Shown: positions 10,649 to 21,459 of the stretch, in pieces | How the letters are laid out: every line of letters begins with the position of its first letter | Position numbering within the stretch: position 1 is the stretch's first letter | Assembly (NCBI RefSeq): GCF_026210795.1 | Contig: NC_089429.1 | Location: forward strand, 1,612,001 to 1,676,000 | Direction of reading: 5' to 3' | DNA: 64,000 nucleotides | DNA from: Rhizophagus irregularis | Lineage: Eukaryota; Glomeromycota; Glomeromycetes; Glomerales; Glomeraceae | Position numbers and translations under genes: made by a program | The notes under the pieces: generated by a model | Told to the model about the DNA's origin: nothing | Database searches by the model: none | Seen by the model: only the letters and a program-made list of their open reading frames with translations

Positions 10649-12181
10649 TTAATCTATTAATTCACAAAAATTAATAAATAAGTCATCATAATTTTGAACT
10701 TTAATATTATATAATTGAAATTCTTTTACTTCATTTTGTAATGAAGATAAGTTATTTTTTCTCTTTCTTTTCTTTTTTTCCTTAGGTAAAATTTCTTCCA
10801 TAGCAAAATATGTAACCCTTTTCTCTTTCATAATATATTCTTTTATATAAGGTAAGATATCTTCATTTTTATCATACATCATATTTCGAATTAATAATTT
10901 TCTAATAAAAATGTTATGAGAATTTGTAAGAAAGATTTTAAAATCACTTGCATTAATCTTAAAAATTAAATTTAAATATTCTAATTTATAAGGAAGAATT
11001 TGTCCTAAATTTTGTAATAAAATTGAACTAAATTTAAAATCATGAGATGAAAAACCAGAAGGAAATTTAGTGATATCAAAAGAAAGATAATTAAGATTTT
11101 GACCAATATTTCTAATCAAATCAAGAGCTAAATTAAAATCTTGATGTTCAAATCCATATAAATCAATAAGTTTGATTTTTGTACAATAAATTTTAATCAA
11201 ATCAAATGATTGTTGTAATAATATATTATTGGTGGTTGTTTCAATTCTAATATTTTCTAAATAATCACCAGATTTTTGTAATAATAATAATAATGATTTA
11301 ATTTCAAATATTCCAAATAAAGTTTTTAATTTAAATGGTTTAGTCATATTAAAAATTTGTTGAATAATTCTAGAATTTAAAGTACAATAAATAATATGAA
11401 TAGAATCTAAAACATTTAATTGTTCAAAAATTTGTTTTAAATTCATAATATTTTTAAAATCAATTCCATGAAATATAATAATTTTTAATGTATTTAAACA
11501 ATTAGAACTTTTTAAAATATATAAATTATAAATATCAAATTTAAATATAATTTTTTTGAGATCTTGTTGTGATTTAATTATTTGTGTTGAAAATTCTTCA
11601 ATATATTCATCATAATCACAATTAAGTTTTAAAGTTTTGATATTTTGATTTAAATTTGGATTTTGTAAGATTAAGTTAAATGCAGGTTTAAAATATCTAA
11701 TTTGAACATCCGTTTTTGCAGTATCAATTTCCAAGGTATGTAAATCAATTTCATTTTGAACGAATATTTTAATTAATATCAAAATAATCAATTCTGTTAA
11801 ATAAAAAGATGAAAAAAATGATCTTTCTTTAATAACAGTATAAAGCCACTGTTTAATAGATTTAAAAAATTTATGTGTATTAAAACGTTTAATAAAACTA
11901 GGATAATTAAATAATGTATTCGAAGGAATTATGTTAATTCCAAATCGATTTATTTTTGCTCTATCATCTTCACTTGAATTATATAAATAAATTTCAATAA
12001 ATCTACAATTTTTGGCAGGAATAGAAAAAGGATCTTCCCACAATAATGGGATTGCTAAACGACACCACAATCTATTAACCAAAATGCATGAATATAATGT
12101 TGAAAAATCATTCTGAAAATATTGTATAATTAAACTTGTTAATTCAGGTAAATCTCCTAAAAAAATTTTTGAATATGTCAT
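10649..12181 (-). CDS. F-box-like protein with basic C-terminal patch
   Basis: 510 residues from the ATG at 12181; an upstream in-frame ATG at 12220 would add 13 residues but is not shared by paralogues, which all start M-[AT]-[CY]-SK-[IL]. F-box-like residues 9-50 include LPELTSLIIQYF and NRLWCRLAIPLLWEDPFS. Leucine-rich stretches follow (FEQLNVLDSIHIIYC; LLQKSGDYLENIRI). Unlike the paralogues it has a Lys/Arg cluster KEKKKRKRK near residues 467-475, a possible nuclear localisation signal inserted where relatives have short loops. Probable SCF substrate receptor by family. It converges with the F-box gene ending at 9630 and diverges from the RBR gene at 12811. Confidence 0.85.
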   Translation of the reverse strand: MTYSKIFLGDLPELTSLIIQYFQNDFSTLYSCILVNRLWCRLAIPLLWEDPFSIPAKNCRFIEIYLYNSSEDDRAKINRFGINIIPSNTLFNYPSFIKRFNTHKFFKSIKQWLYTVIKERSFFSSFYLTELIILILIKIFVQNEIDLHTLEIDTAKTDVQIRYFKPAFNLILQNPNLNQNIKTLKLNCDYDEYIEEFSTQIIKSQQDLKKIIFKFDIYNLYILKSSNCLNTLKIIIFHGIDFKNIMNLKQIFEQLNVLDSIHIIYCTLNSRIIQQIFNMTKPFKLKTLFGIFEIKSLLLLLQKSGDYLENIRIETTTNNILLQQSFDLIKIYCTKIKLIDLYGFEHQDFNLALDLIRNIGQNLNYLSFDITKFPSGFSSHDFKFSSILLQNLGQILPYKLEYLNLIFKINASDFKIFLTNSHNIFIRKLLIRNMMYDKNEDILPYIKEYIMKEKRVTYFAMEEILPKEKKKRKRKNNLSSLQNEVKEFQLYNIKVQNYDDLFINFCELID

Positions 12182-12542
12182 ATTGTAAACGAAGAGAGAA
12201 AAAGATTGATTAATTATCAAATTAAGTCAAATTATTTAAAGTTTTTTTTTTTTCTGTAATACGATAACTTTTCGGAGATATTTCCGATATTTTTAATTTA
12301 TGCAGATCAGCTGATCATGATTTGCATTTGCTTAACCTATAGATATTTGACAAGTTTTATTGGTTAGTTTATTTCGTGTAATCAGATGACTCATGATTAT
12401 TTTAGTCATGTGATCATGTGCGCGTAGTAATTATTAATCATCTTAACCGGTTCCAAACTCTACCATTTATTATCGGGAAATAATGACATTCGCAATAAAT
12501 GGTGTGAACGTGCCGAATATGAGCCATCATGATCTTATTATA
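12182..12542. other. Divergent intergenic region
   Basis: The 5' flank of the F-box gene. It contains GATCAGCTGATC near 12307 and ATCATGTG words, but no gene. Confidence 0.5.
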
Positions 12543-12685
12543 TGGGGACTGATCTAGGAAGATCTAGGTTAGAGAATTTTTTTCAAAATTGAGGTTTTTA
12601 TTGCATTATACTTTTTGATATGACTGAAATACAAAAATTTTAACCAAAAAATTCGCTTACCTTGATTTTTCTAGATCAGACCCCA
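12543..12685. mobile_element. 143-bp TA-flanked MITE
   Basis: The left end TGGGGACTGATCTAG is inverted at the right end (CTAGATCAGACCCCA) with one mismatch in 15. TA lies on both sides (12541-12542 and 12686-12687), as expected of Tc1/mariner-type insertion. The interior is non-coding. It lies 126 bases upstream of the RBR gene start. Confidence 0.55.
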
Positions 12686-12810
12686 TATATTGATTTTTAT
12701 GGAAAATCATTTGTTGTACACATTTATAAAGGTGAAACCTTCTTTGTTGTTGAATTAAAAAAATATTCATCCTCTCTGAATTCATAACAATACAAATTTT
12801 AACACTTCCA

Positions 12811-13656
12811 ATGAAAAAAAAAGAGTGTCAAATTTGTTTTGAACGTCTTCAAAAGCGCCAATTCTTAAAAGTAACTGCGAACTGTAACCATGAATTAGAT
12901 GTTTGTAAATTATGTGTTGGTAAGCATATTCAAACTCAGTTAGAAAGTAATGGGAATATAGAAATTTATTGCCCATCTTCCGACTGTAAAGAAGAAATGC
13001 AACATGAGGATGTAAAAAGGATCGCTAGTAAAAAAGTTTTTGAAAGATACGACAAATTAACGCTTACTCAAATGTTAAGCAAATTGCCAGATTTTAGATG
13101 GTGTAAAAATTCTAGATGTGGTTCCGGTCAAATTAATTTTGAAGGAGGTACTAATAACGATCATTTGAATTTATTTTAAAGAAAAATTAATGATATTAAT
13201 TTCCTTTTAATAATAGACAACTCACCTCTAATGACATGTGAAGCTTGCGGTCAAAAATACTGTTATACTCACGATGTTCCTTGGCATGAGGGATTAATTT
13301 GTAGTGAATATGATAGTAAAAAATTAGGTGAAGACAAAGCTACTCAAAATTTACTCGATATAGAAACTAAGCCATGTCCAAAATGTGGCGTAAGAATTAT
13401 CAAAAATGGAGGATGTGAACATATGACTTGTACTATTAAAACTTGTAAATATGAGTTCTGTTGGTTGTAAGTTTCAATCAGGCATATGTTGTGACTGTAT
13501 TGTTTTTATTTTATATAAGAAATTTTATTAATTTAATTTTATTTTAAATTAAATTTATATAGGTGTTTTGCTGATTATGATAAGATTGAGAGAAATGGAG
13601 AATCATCTCATGAGAGAACTTGTAAATTGTATGTAACACATCCACAAAATTTTTGA
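12811..13656 (+). CDS. Minimal RBR (RING-IBR-RING) E3 ubiquitin ligase
   Basis: Three exons: 12811-13147, 13217-13466 and 13563-13656, giving 226 residues. Introns have GT..AG ends; the second donor is a strong GTAAGT. RING1 has C6-x2-C9, C25-x-H27, C32-x2-C35 and C54/C59. The IBR has C98, C103, C120, C123, C128, H131, H136 and C141. RING2 has CPKCG, then GGCEHMTC and CKYEFCWLC. Cys179 in GGCEHM matches the ubiquitin-accepting cysteine of RBR ligases. So the protein should take ubiquitin from an E2 onto Cys179 and pass it on. It consists of almost nothing but the RBR module, with no targeting domain. An alternative last intron starting GTATGT at 13629 and ending at the AG before 13867 would replace the final residues. 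Confidence 0.8.
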
Positions 13657-14520
13657 AAAACATCTATTACAGTATTACTAAATTTAATAAATTAACAAAT
13701 TTCATAAAGTTAATAATAAATTAATAATTTAAATAATTATTTATTATTACTCCAATATTCACGGTCAGTGAATAACAAAATCATTGAATTTTATTAATAA
13801 GCTGATAAAACCAGAAAAATATAATAATTTATTAATGTTAAACGTAATTATATCTTTTTTTTTTAGGAACCATCGAAACTTGTCATTCTTAAAAAAAAAT
13901 TTAGTTTTTTCTTAAATTTATATATTTTTACCATAAATACATTGTTTACTTTTATTAATTTACATAAAAAAAAAAATATTTATTATTTGTTTATTAATTG
14001 ACAGTTTGTTAATTTTATCGCAAAATTGCAAATCGAGCGAATCAATCACTAAGAAGATTAAATGTCACGTCCCACGTGACAAGATTGTTATCGGCGATTT
14101 ACAAATTACAATTTGTCACACTAATGGAGATAGAAAAAATTTGATTGATTAATGACTATGAAATTTTTTTTAAAAAAAATAATTGATGAATTAACAATCA
14201 AAAGTAACCAAACTTATAGTAAGTACATAAATAAACAAACCATATGATATACTGTATTACGTTACTCACTTAACCATCTTACGTTACTTACTTTCTATAT
14301 ACTCTGCTCAACATTTAAAAAAATCTCTTGATCTATCAAGATAGAAATAACTAACTGTCATTATATGTGAGTTAGCTTCATCCTTTTATTGGGAAAGTCA
14401 GTGTTGTTGGTAATTGTGAGCACTTGAAGCATATTATTTTATAACAATGAAAAATCGAATAAACTTTTTTTTTTTTGCTGCTGCAAATTTCTTATTCGAG
14501 ATGTAAAAATTGGGAGATAC
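13657..14520. other. Spacer, no gene seen
   Basis: AT-rich. TGTCACGT and ACGTGACA form an inverted pair near 14062-14080. No coding signal. Confidence 0.55.
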
Positions 14521-14975
14521 TTACCAGTAGCAGGCAGGCACTTGTACAATGATGTGAATTGCGCCCTCACCGATCACGTTGTTTTCAAAATCATCCTTGT
14601 TAAAATAATGATGAAGAAAGTAATGAGGTTTCATAATAGCACCTCCAAGATTACTTTTAATGTCATCTTCGGTATACAATTCTTTACATTTACTTTCGTT
14701 ACTTTTAACCCTTGTATCATTGATCCTCCAAAGGTTCAGATAGTTATGACAGTTGATATTAAGTGATTTAAGTTTATAACTTAGACAATAGACTTGAAAT
14801 GCGAAACTAGAATACGATTACAGTCGAATAGAAAATTGTCTGTACTACATGTATTATAAACAACGATTTTATCGATAATATCAACCGAGAAAGAATTTTC
14901 AGGAGTCTCTCCTAAAAGTAAACAATTTATGGAAAATTTAATATTGAATATATTGAATATATTCTTCTGTAACAA
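14521..14975 (-). pseudogene. Crinkler-type (CRN) effector header, broken
   Basis: The minus strand first reads INCLLLGETPENSFSVDI and, further on, LVSHFKSIV before a stop. After a one-base shift it continues NINCHNYLNLWRIN, then DDIKSNLGG and ends GEGAIHIIVQVPACYW before TAA. This order (LLLGE-type start, SHFK, LxLWR, HIIVxVP) is the N-terminal ubiquitin-like header of Crinkler proteins, known from oomycetes and expanded in arbuscular mycorrhizal fungi. The expected Met before the header is Ile here; an ATG at 14975 lies 16 codons upstream. A GTAAGT donor-like site follows VQVPACYW, but no C-terminal effector domain is visible downstream. I infer a decayed, truncated copy. Confidence 0.6.
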
Positions 14976-15491
14976 GGTTTCTCCTTAGGTAGTAACGCGC
15001 TTTTCATAAGTTTGTTTATATATGGTGAGCATGAACTCACCACAAATGATGAGTTGATGACTCATAATTATATATATTGATCATACGATCATGCATAAAA
15101 TGTTTAAATAGTCATACTTCTCTTAGACTATTACAGTTTAATTATACTTTTTATGTCAATAGTGTCAAATTTTATTGATGCGCAGTATATCATAATCATT
15201 ATTACTGTATATACATAAATTACATATAAATTTAATATAGACGCAACTGTATTATAAATAAATAATCAACAGTTTTTATTCTTTTTTTTTATTTAAATGA
15301 AAATACTTTTGTTAACATATATTTTTAAAGTATTTTTTTTATTTAAATTAACAATAGTGATAGACTATTTTTTTATTTTTGATTGCAAGAGTTGATTACA
15401 AATATTGATATCATCTATACTTTTTATATGAAAAGCTTGTGCAACAAAAAAATATTTATACGTATTCTTGAAAAATTTTTAATTACAGTAC
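14976..15491. other. Spacer, no gene seen
   Basis: AT-rich sequence with no coding signal. Confidence 0.6.
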
Positions 15492-15888
15492 TAGGAGTTG
15501 GGCAAAATCGAAATAATCGAAAATCTGATTAAACTAAATTATCGAATAAATAATCGAAACTATAGTGCCGGCCCGAATTACGAAATTATAAATCACATGA
15601 CATCGAATCTTTGCGTTATGCAAGATTTTGAATTGTGTTACACTAAAGTTTTAATTCTGGCCGGAATCATAAGCTTGGTCAGAGTTACCGCCGATCACTT
15701 ATTATTCGTGTGTTTCATTTTAAATGCAAAATCATTAAATTTAATAATCAAATGATTTTTCTGCCACAAATTTAATGATGCACAATCGATTAGAAACGAT
15801 TAATCGAAATCGAAATTTGAGAAACGATTAATCGTGACTAGTCGATTCTAAAATCGATTCTAATTATGGAAATCGATTCCAATCCCTA
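15492..15888. mobile_element. hAT-like MITE, ~397 bp
   Basis: The ends TAGGAGTTGGG and (inverted) TAGGGATTGGA resemble each other and the 16868 element. The interior is filled with AATCGATT-type inverted words. TACAGTAC lies just left of the element and AACAGTAC two bases right of it, a near 8-bp duplication. Any reading frame inside is incidental. Older than the neighbouring copy. Confidence 0.5.
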
Positions 15889-16867
15889 TTAACAGTACAT
15901 GAAGTACATTAAACTGTCAGTTACTATAGCGCAGTTGCTTCGTCCGTATAAGATAACAATAAATTTTTTCATTTTTATGTATGAAGAATTGTTTTTTAGT
16001 TAAAATTCAATTCCTTAATTATAAATACACATAAGTAAAACCTAGAAACAAATTTAATAAGTTGTTCAAATGTTTATTACCCAAAAATTGAAAATTTCTA
16101 CAATAATATGGGTCTCATATATCTTTTCATTTAAAAATTTCATAATAGTTCTTAAGTATATAAATTAATTACTATATGTGTAAAAAAATAAATAATTAGT
16201 ATGAATTTTTCTTAATAAAACAATTAAAAAACAATGATTGTTTATGAAGTTTTTTTCTTTTAATTTATTTTTTGAAAATATTTTTTTTAACTTTTTCGTC
16301 TTGGGAAGATTTTGGATTGTACTACGTGAATATAACAAAAATTTTTTTAAAAAAACATTATTAACTTTTCAAGTTTTTGCTTTCATATCCGCTTCATAGA
16401 GAATGTCAAAGGAAAGGTTGAGTATTATATCATGAGTAATTTCTAAAAAAGGTGAATTCTGGTACACAATTTTCCAGTACCGTATTTGACTAAATATGGA
16501 GAAATGGCATGATCCTCTGAATACAAAAATATACAATATGATAAGTTAAAATATATGTGCAAACAAGTTAATTGTTAGGCCATTCATAGTTTTATTTTAC
16601 AAGCAAAATTCTTACTAATACCTCTGAAGCACCTTGGTCTAAACTATTTATACCAACATCAACTCTATGATTCGATATTTTAGATAGAAATAAAATTGGC
16701 CATCAAACGGACATGCGGTGACGGAATATAGATCTTGAAGTTCTCATGAAGTCAATTCCAAAAGAGTATAGTTAATATTGTCTATTTGTTTCTTATAAAG
16801 AAGTCATCGAAATGTTTATCATGGATCACTGATGTAAAACAAATCAAAGATAGGAATCAGTCAGGTG
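15889..16867. other. Spacer, possible decayed sequence
   Basis: No intact gene. Sequence from about 16380 to 16867 is slightly GC-richer and continues beyond the hAT element, so that element landed in an older unit that I could not identify. Confidence 0.5.
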
Positions 16868-17323
16868 TAGGGATGCCAACGGTCGGTTCGGTTTTAAAAC
16901 TGCAGTTTTCAACCAAAACCGAATCGACCGCAAAACCGACCGATAAAACTGAACTGCAAAACCAAATAAAGCAATGCCATAAAGTATCAACTATAATTTT
17001 TTGAATAATATTCTTTAAATTTACGACAACAATAACGCCGATGTTGTGATTTTTCAGAGAAACGAAAAATCACGTGATCATCGCGTAAATTCGAATAATT
17101 TCAAAAACGAGAATACTAACCATAAAAATAGTTTTAATGGTATTCTCAATAAACAAAATCATTTTTTTTTCCGGAATATATTAAAAATTTACAATTAGCC
17201 GATCGGTTTTTTGATCGGTTTTTTTGTATATAAAACTGACGGTTAACCGGTCGGTCTTGGACTGAAACCGAACCGATAACCGAACCGGTAAAACGGTTAT
17301 GATCGGTTATAACCGCATCCCTA
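16868..17323. mobile_element. hAT-type non-autonomous transposon, 456 bp
   Basis: It begins TAGGGATGC and ends with the exact inverse GCATCCCTA. GTCAGGTG is perfectly repeated on both sides (16860-16867 and 17324-17331). An 8-bp target duplication with TAGGG-type ends is diagnostic of the hAT superfamily. Inside, CGGTCGGTTCGGTT-type repeats face CCGAACCGATAACCG-type repeats, giving extended subterminal inverted repeats. There is no transposase frame; it would need one supplied in trans. The perfect duplication implies a recent insertion. Confidence 0.8.
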
Positions 17324-18083
17324 GTCAGGTGATGAAACTAGCAAAGTCCAGGCTTGAACTGATAGCGTAGCCCAGTTTTGTCGAGAATTGATCGTCAGAT
17401 TGGATAATTTTGGGTAGAATCTAATTTCACTAAAGAAATTAGTTGCAGCGAAGTAATGAATATCCAGTATACAATGTCTGAAGGTATTCCAAAGAAGAGA
17501 ACAATAATAATTACGTTAGGAATATGTTAAACGAATGTATACTGTATTTATCATAGTATTATTTGTTTAAATTCGCTATCCAGTATATTTACAACCATGC
17601 AATAAGATTTTAACCTGTAATTATTTTAACTAACAGGTGGCCTACGATACCGACACAATAATATTTTCTTATACGGTAATTACGGTAATTAAAATCCAGA
17701 AGAAAGTTGATGACAAAAAATTGTATATAGATATTGTGAACGTTCGCACGTTGTTTTTTTCGGGTCAAACTGTTCCTGGCTTCATGCTTTTATTTATGGA
17801 ACCCAAAACCATTTATCATTTATTTACAATTCTTAGAGCTCCACAATGGTAGGGTCGACCCGGATGAGTTTTTAAGCGAGTCAGGTTTAGTGAACGTAAT
17901 AGTCGTAATATCCCTTGGCCTATTAATCTTTAAGTAAATATTTTAATCACAATTAAAAATTAACAAAAAAAAAGTATTTAATAATCCGTTATAAAATAAT
18001 GACTTTATTTATAAAAATAATTTGATAAACATTTTAAATATTTCTATACAAATAATTTTTTTTTTTAAAAAAAAAATAAACAA
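17324..18083. other. Spacer, no gene seen
   Basis: Continues the sequence interrupted by the hAT element, then the 3' flank of the F-box gene. A plus-strand frame at 17637-17852 shows no motif. Confidence 0.5.
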
Positions 18084-19727
18084 TTAATAATCCATTTCCT
18101 TTATATAATCATAATTCTTAATAAATAAATCGTTATAATTATAAACTTCAATATTATGTAATTGAAACTCCTTTACTTCATTTTTCAAAGTAAACAGATT
18201 TTTCCTTATTCCATTAGAGAAAACATCTTCTATAGCTAAATATCTAACCCTTTTTTCTTTCATAATATATTCTTTAATACAAGGTAAAATATCTTGACTT
18301 TCACCATAAATCTTATTTTTAATTAACAATTTTCTAATAAAAGTATTTTGAGAATTTTTAAAAAATATTTCTATATTATTTATTTCAAACTTAAGAGCCA
18401 AATTTAAATATTCTAATCTATGAGGAAGAATTTGTCCTAATTTTTGTAATATAATTGAACTAAGTTCAATATCATAAGTTAATTGAGAATAATTAAATTG
18501 ACAAAAATCAATAGAAATATAACTAAGATTTTGATTAACATTTTTAATCAAATCAAATGCTGGATGGACATTTTGATTATCAAATTCAAGTAATTCAAAA
18601 TATTTAATTTTTGTACAATAAATTTTAATAAATTCAATAAATTGATGTTGTAATTTATAAGTTATTGATTTAATTCCAATATTTTCTAAATAATCACCAG
18701 ATTTTTCTAACAATAATTTTAAAGAATCAATTGTGTGCATTTCATTAACAAACAAAGATCTTAACTTAAATGGTTTGGTTAAACTATCAATTTGAGAAAT
18801 TATGGAATATAAAAAAGAACAATAAATGAAATGAATAGAATCTAAAACATTTAATTGCTCAAATACTTCTTTTAAATAATGGATATCTAAAAAATTAATT
18901 TTGTAGAATACAATGGATTTTAAAGTATTTGCACAATTAGAATTCATTAAGATGGTTAAAGGATATGCTCTCTCCTCAAACAAAATTCTTTTAAGATTTT
19001 GTTGTGGATTAATAATTTTTGTCAGATATTTTTCAGTTATAAAAGTTTTATGATGAATATTTTTTTGACAATGAAGTGTTGAAATTGAATTACAATGAGA
19101 ATATAAGTAGTTTAAAAGGTCAATATTAAAAATTGCATTATTAAGATGAAACTTAAAATTTTTAATATTATAAATAAAGGTTGGATTTCTTAGGATTAAT
19201 CTGATAATAGAATTTAAACATTCACTATTTGTAATCTTTATAGTACTGGAAATCTCAACTTCAAAGGTATGTAAGTTAACTTTATTTTGAATAAATATTT
19301 TAAATAATAGCAAAGGAGTAAAGTTTAATAAATTCGAAAATTGTGTAGATTGATTGCTAATAGATAAAGTTCCAATCCATTTTTTAATAGAATAAACAAA
19401 TGAAAATGTATTTAAACATTTAATAAAACTAGGATAATTAAATAATGTATTCAAAGAGAACGATTCATTATTAATTCCATATGTGTTTAATTGTGCTTTA
19501 TCATTTTCATTTAATTTGTGTAAGGAAATTTCGAAAATATTATGGTTTTTAGGAAGATTCACTTTTTTTGAAAACGGGTCTTCCCATAATAATGGAATTG
19601 CTATACGACACCATAATCTATTGACAAAAATACATGAATGTAGTGCTAAATAATCATTCTGTAAATATTGTATGATTTTACTTGTTATTTCAGGTATATC
19701 TCCTGGAGAAATTTTTGAACACGCCAT
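18084..19727 (-). CDS. F-box-like protein (SKK subfamily)
   Basis: 547 residues, intronless. The F-box-like N-terminus has IPEITSKIIQYLQ, NRLWCRIAIPLLWEDPFSKK. The Lys-Lys after PFS and the PKNHNIFE motif are shared with the gene at 23951 and mark a subfamily. Leucine-rich stretches include FEQLNVLDSIHFIYC and LGQILPHRLEYLNLAL, and the C-terminus keeps IKEYIMKEKRVRYLAIE. Probable SCF substrate receptor by family; substrate unknown. The start is fixed by MACSK and by a C5T8 leader (19750-19764 region on the minus strand). It lies in the same orientation as the 23951 paralogue, with fragments of further copies between them. Confidence 0.85.
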   Translation of the reverse strand: MACSKISPGDIPEITSKIIQYLQNDYLALHSCIFVNRLWCRIAIPLLWEDPFSKKVNLPKNHNIFEISLHKLNENDKAQLNTYGINNESFSLNTLFNYPSFIKCLNTFSFVYSIKKWIGTLSISNQSTQFSNLLNFTPLLLFKIFIQNKVNLHTFEVEISSTIKITNSECLNSIIRLILRNPTFIYNIKNFKFHLNNAIFNIDLLNYLYSHCNSISTLHCQKNIHHKTFITEKYLTKIINPQQNLKRILFEERAYPLTILMNSNCANTLKSIVFYKINFLDIHYLKEVFEQLNVLDSIHFIYCSFLYSIISQIDSLTKPFKLRSLFVNEMHTIDSLKLLLEKSGDYLENIGIKSITYKLQHQFIEFIKIYCTKIKYFELLEFDNQNVHPAFDLIKNVNQNLSYISIDFCQFNYSQLTYDIELSSIILQKLGQILPHRLEYLNLALKFEINNIEIFFKNSQNTFIRKLLIKNKIYGESQDILPCIKEYIMKEKRVRYLAIEDVFSNGIRKNLFTLKNEVKEFQLHNIEVYNYNDLFIKNYDYIKEMDY

Positions 19728-20513
19728 AATGTAAATAAAAAAAAATAAAGGAAAAAAAAGGGGGTGTTCGTTCTACAATTATCTAATTAGGTAAGTTATA
19801 TACTAATCATTTATGCTGATCATTTATGCTTAGTGAACGAAACATACTGTATAGTACATGCTTGATGGTTTGATCGAGTAAAGAACTTGGTCGATCAAAA
19901 TTTGATCACGTTTAATTTTCACATGTAATCATGTGTTGGCTCGATCAATCATCTACAAATGGTCTTGCTAGATGTACATTGGATTCAAGCGTTATTGACT
20001 CGAACCAATCAATGATCGATTATGGTTGGCATGATCAAATGATCAAATTCAACAGCCATGACCGTTTTCTGTTGGTTATGATTTTTCGGTCATATGCAAA
20101 ATTATAATCCTTACAATCCTCTTGTAATCCTATTATAAACACGTCCGACCTAAAAACCTAAAAAAAAAATATTGGTAGTCACGCAAACAAACGCAAACAA
20201 ATCTGACCAATCAAATAAATCCAACGAATGCAACGAATCAGAAATGAACATCTTACCTTTGATATTTATTGACCACTGATTATTAATTAAAAATATTTTG
20301 ACATTCTTAAACTTTTATTGTTATTATAATTACAGAATGCCTTTTCTTGGTTCTAAGTTTAGTATTTAAACTTGCTGCAAATTTTAAAGTTTAACTATCA
20401 TAGTAACCTTAAGACAATATGAGTAAGTTTTAATAATCCAGAATTTATTTCAAACTAGAATTTTATTTTAAAAAAATGATATCATTGTAATAAATGTTAT
20501 AAAATTTCCTGTA
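19728..20513. other. Upstream spacer of F-box gene
   Basis: Contains the pyrimidine leader and several GATCA-type words (TTGATCACG, CGATCAATCA), but no gene. Confidence 0.5.
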
Positions 20514-20659
20514 TTATCGCCGTTTTCAAAATGGTGTATGCAGTTATATTTGAATAAGAAAAAAAGATGGACAAAAAACGGATGAAGACCGGACAAATAT
20601 TGGTATTCGAATATACAATCACAAATAAACTGACCGCATAATTTTGAAAACGGCGATAA
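20514..20659. mobile_element. 146-bp MITE, TTATCGCCG ends
   Basis: TTATCGCCGTTTTCAAAAT at the left is inverted at the right (ATTTTGAAAACGGCGATAA) without mismatch over 19 bases. The adjacent GGTGTATGC / GCATA segments extend the match imperfectly. The target duplication is unclear. A partial relative lies at 10481-10529. Non-coding. Confidence 0.6.
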
Positions 20660-20823
20660 ATGAAAAAAAATTTTTTTTATTATAAACTACCTATCATAAA
20701 TATAAACAAATCATAATTTTAGATTTTTTATATCACGTTATTGAAATTTTTATGATTTTTTTTTAAAAAATATAGATTCTTTTTTTTTACAAAAAAATTC
20801 TTCATAGCACTTTTTTCCAAAAC

Positions 20824-21066
20824 ATTTTTTTTATACAAGATATCTTCGCTCTCATCATAGAACCTGTCCTGATCAATATTTTTTTAATGAAGAATTCTCG
20901 GAATTCATAAAATATTTTCAAATCTCTTGTATCAATCTAAATACAATATTCTAATTTTTAAGAAAGAATCTGTATATAATGGCTTAATTGATTGTTATAA
21001 AAATCAGGAGATAAAATCTAGATTTTATCAATATTTTTAATTAAATCTAATGCTAGATAAAAATTT
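20824..21066 (-). pseudogene. F-box family remnant, C-terminal part
   Basis: The minus strand codes YLALDLIKNI, then QLSHYIQILS-stop-KLEYC, then DLKIFYEFREFFIKKILI and SCIKK. These align in order with the DLIKNV, LGQILPHKLEYL, NDLEIFFKNSQNTFIKKLLI and PCIKE segments of the intact paralogues at 18084 and 23951. Several stops and indels are present, and the N-terminal half is gone. A dead copy in the same orientation as its intact neighbours. Confidence 0.55.
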
Positions 21067-21459
21067 TTTTAAATATTTCAAAACTATGCCTCACTTTATT
21101 GGAAAAACTCTTCCTGACGATCATTCGTCCTAAATTTTTTGGAAGAAAAAAAAATATTTTATTTCGTTATAGTCTTATAGAGCACTTCCTTTTTTATAAA
21201 TACAATGAAATGGCTTAATAATGAATGCCTTTTATATACGAGAAGAGTTTTTATCAGGAGTTTTTGATCGAAACAAGAAATTTTATTAATAAATATTTTA
21301 GAAACATAGGAACATCCCGAAAAATGTTTTCGAACAAAATATTGATAGAGTTTTAGATAGGAAGCACGACTAGCAAGTTTTTTTACACCGTTAAGCAAAA
21401 ATACAAGACCAAGAGTTATAATAAGAACTTGCGAGGAAATAGCATATAAACTTTATAGT
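21067..21459. other. Spacer between two remnants
   Basis: No intact gene. Minus-strand frame 21159-21398 shows no conserved motif and is probably chance. Confidence 0.4.

Noticed and set aside
12782-12976. Minus-strand frame over the RBR start
   Set aside because: Antisense shadow of exon 1, which carries the RING1 cysteines.
15498-15755. Plus-strand 85-codon frame
   Set aside because: Lies within the hAT-like element and shows no homology to a transposase or other family.
16786-17004. Plus-strand 72-codon frame
   Set aside because: It crosses the left border of the hAT element, so its second half is transposon sequence.
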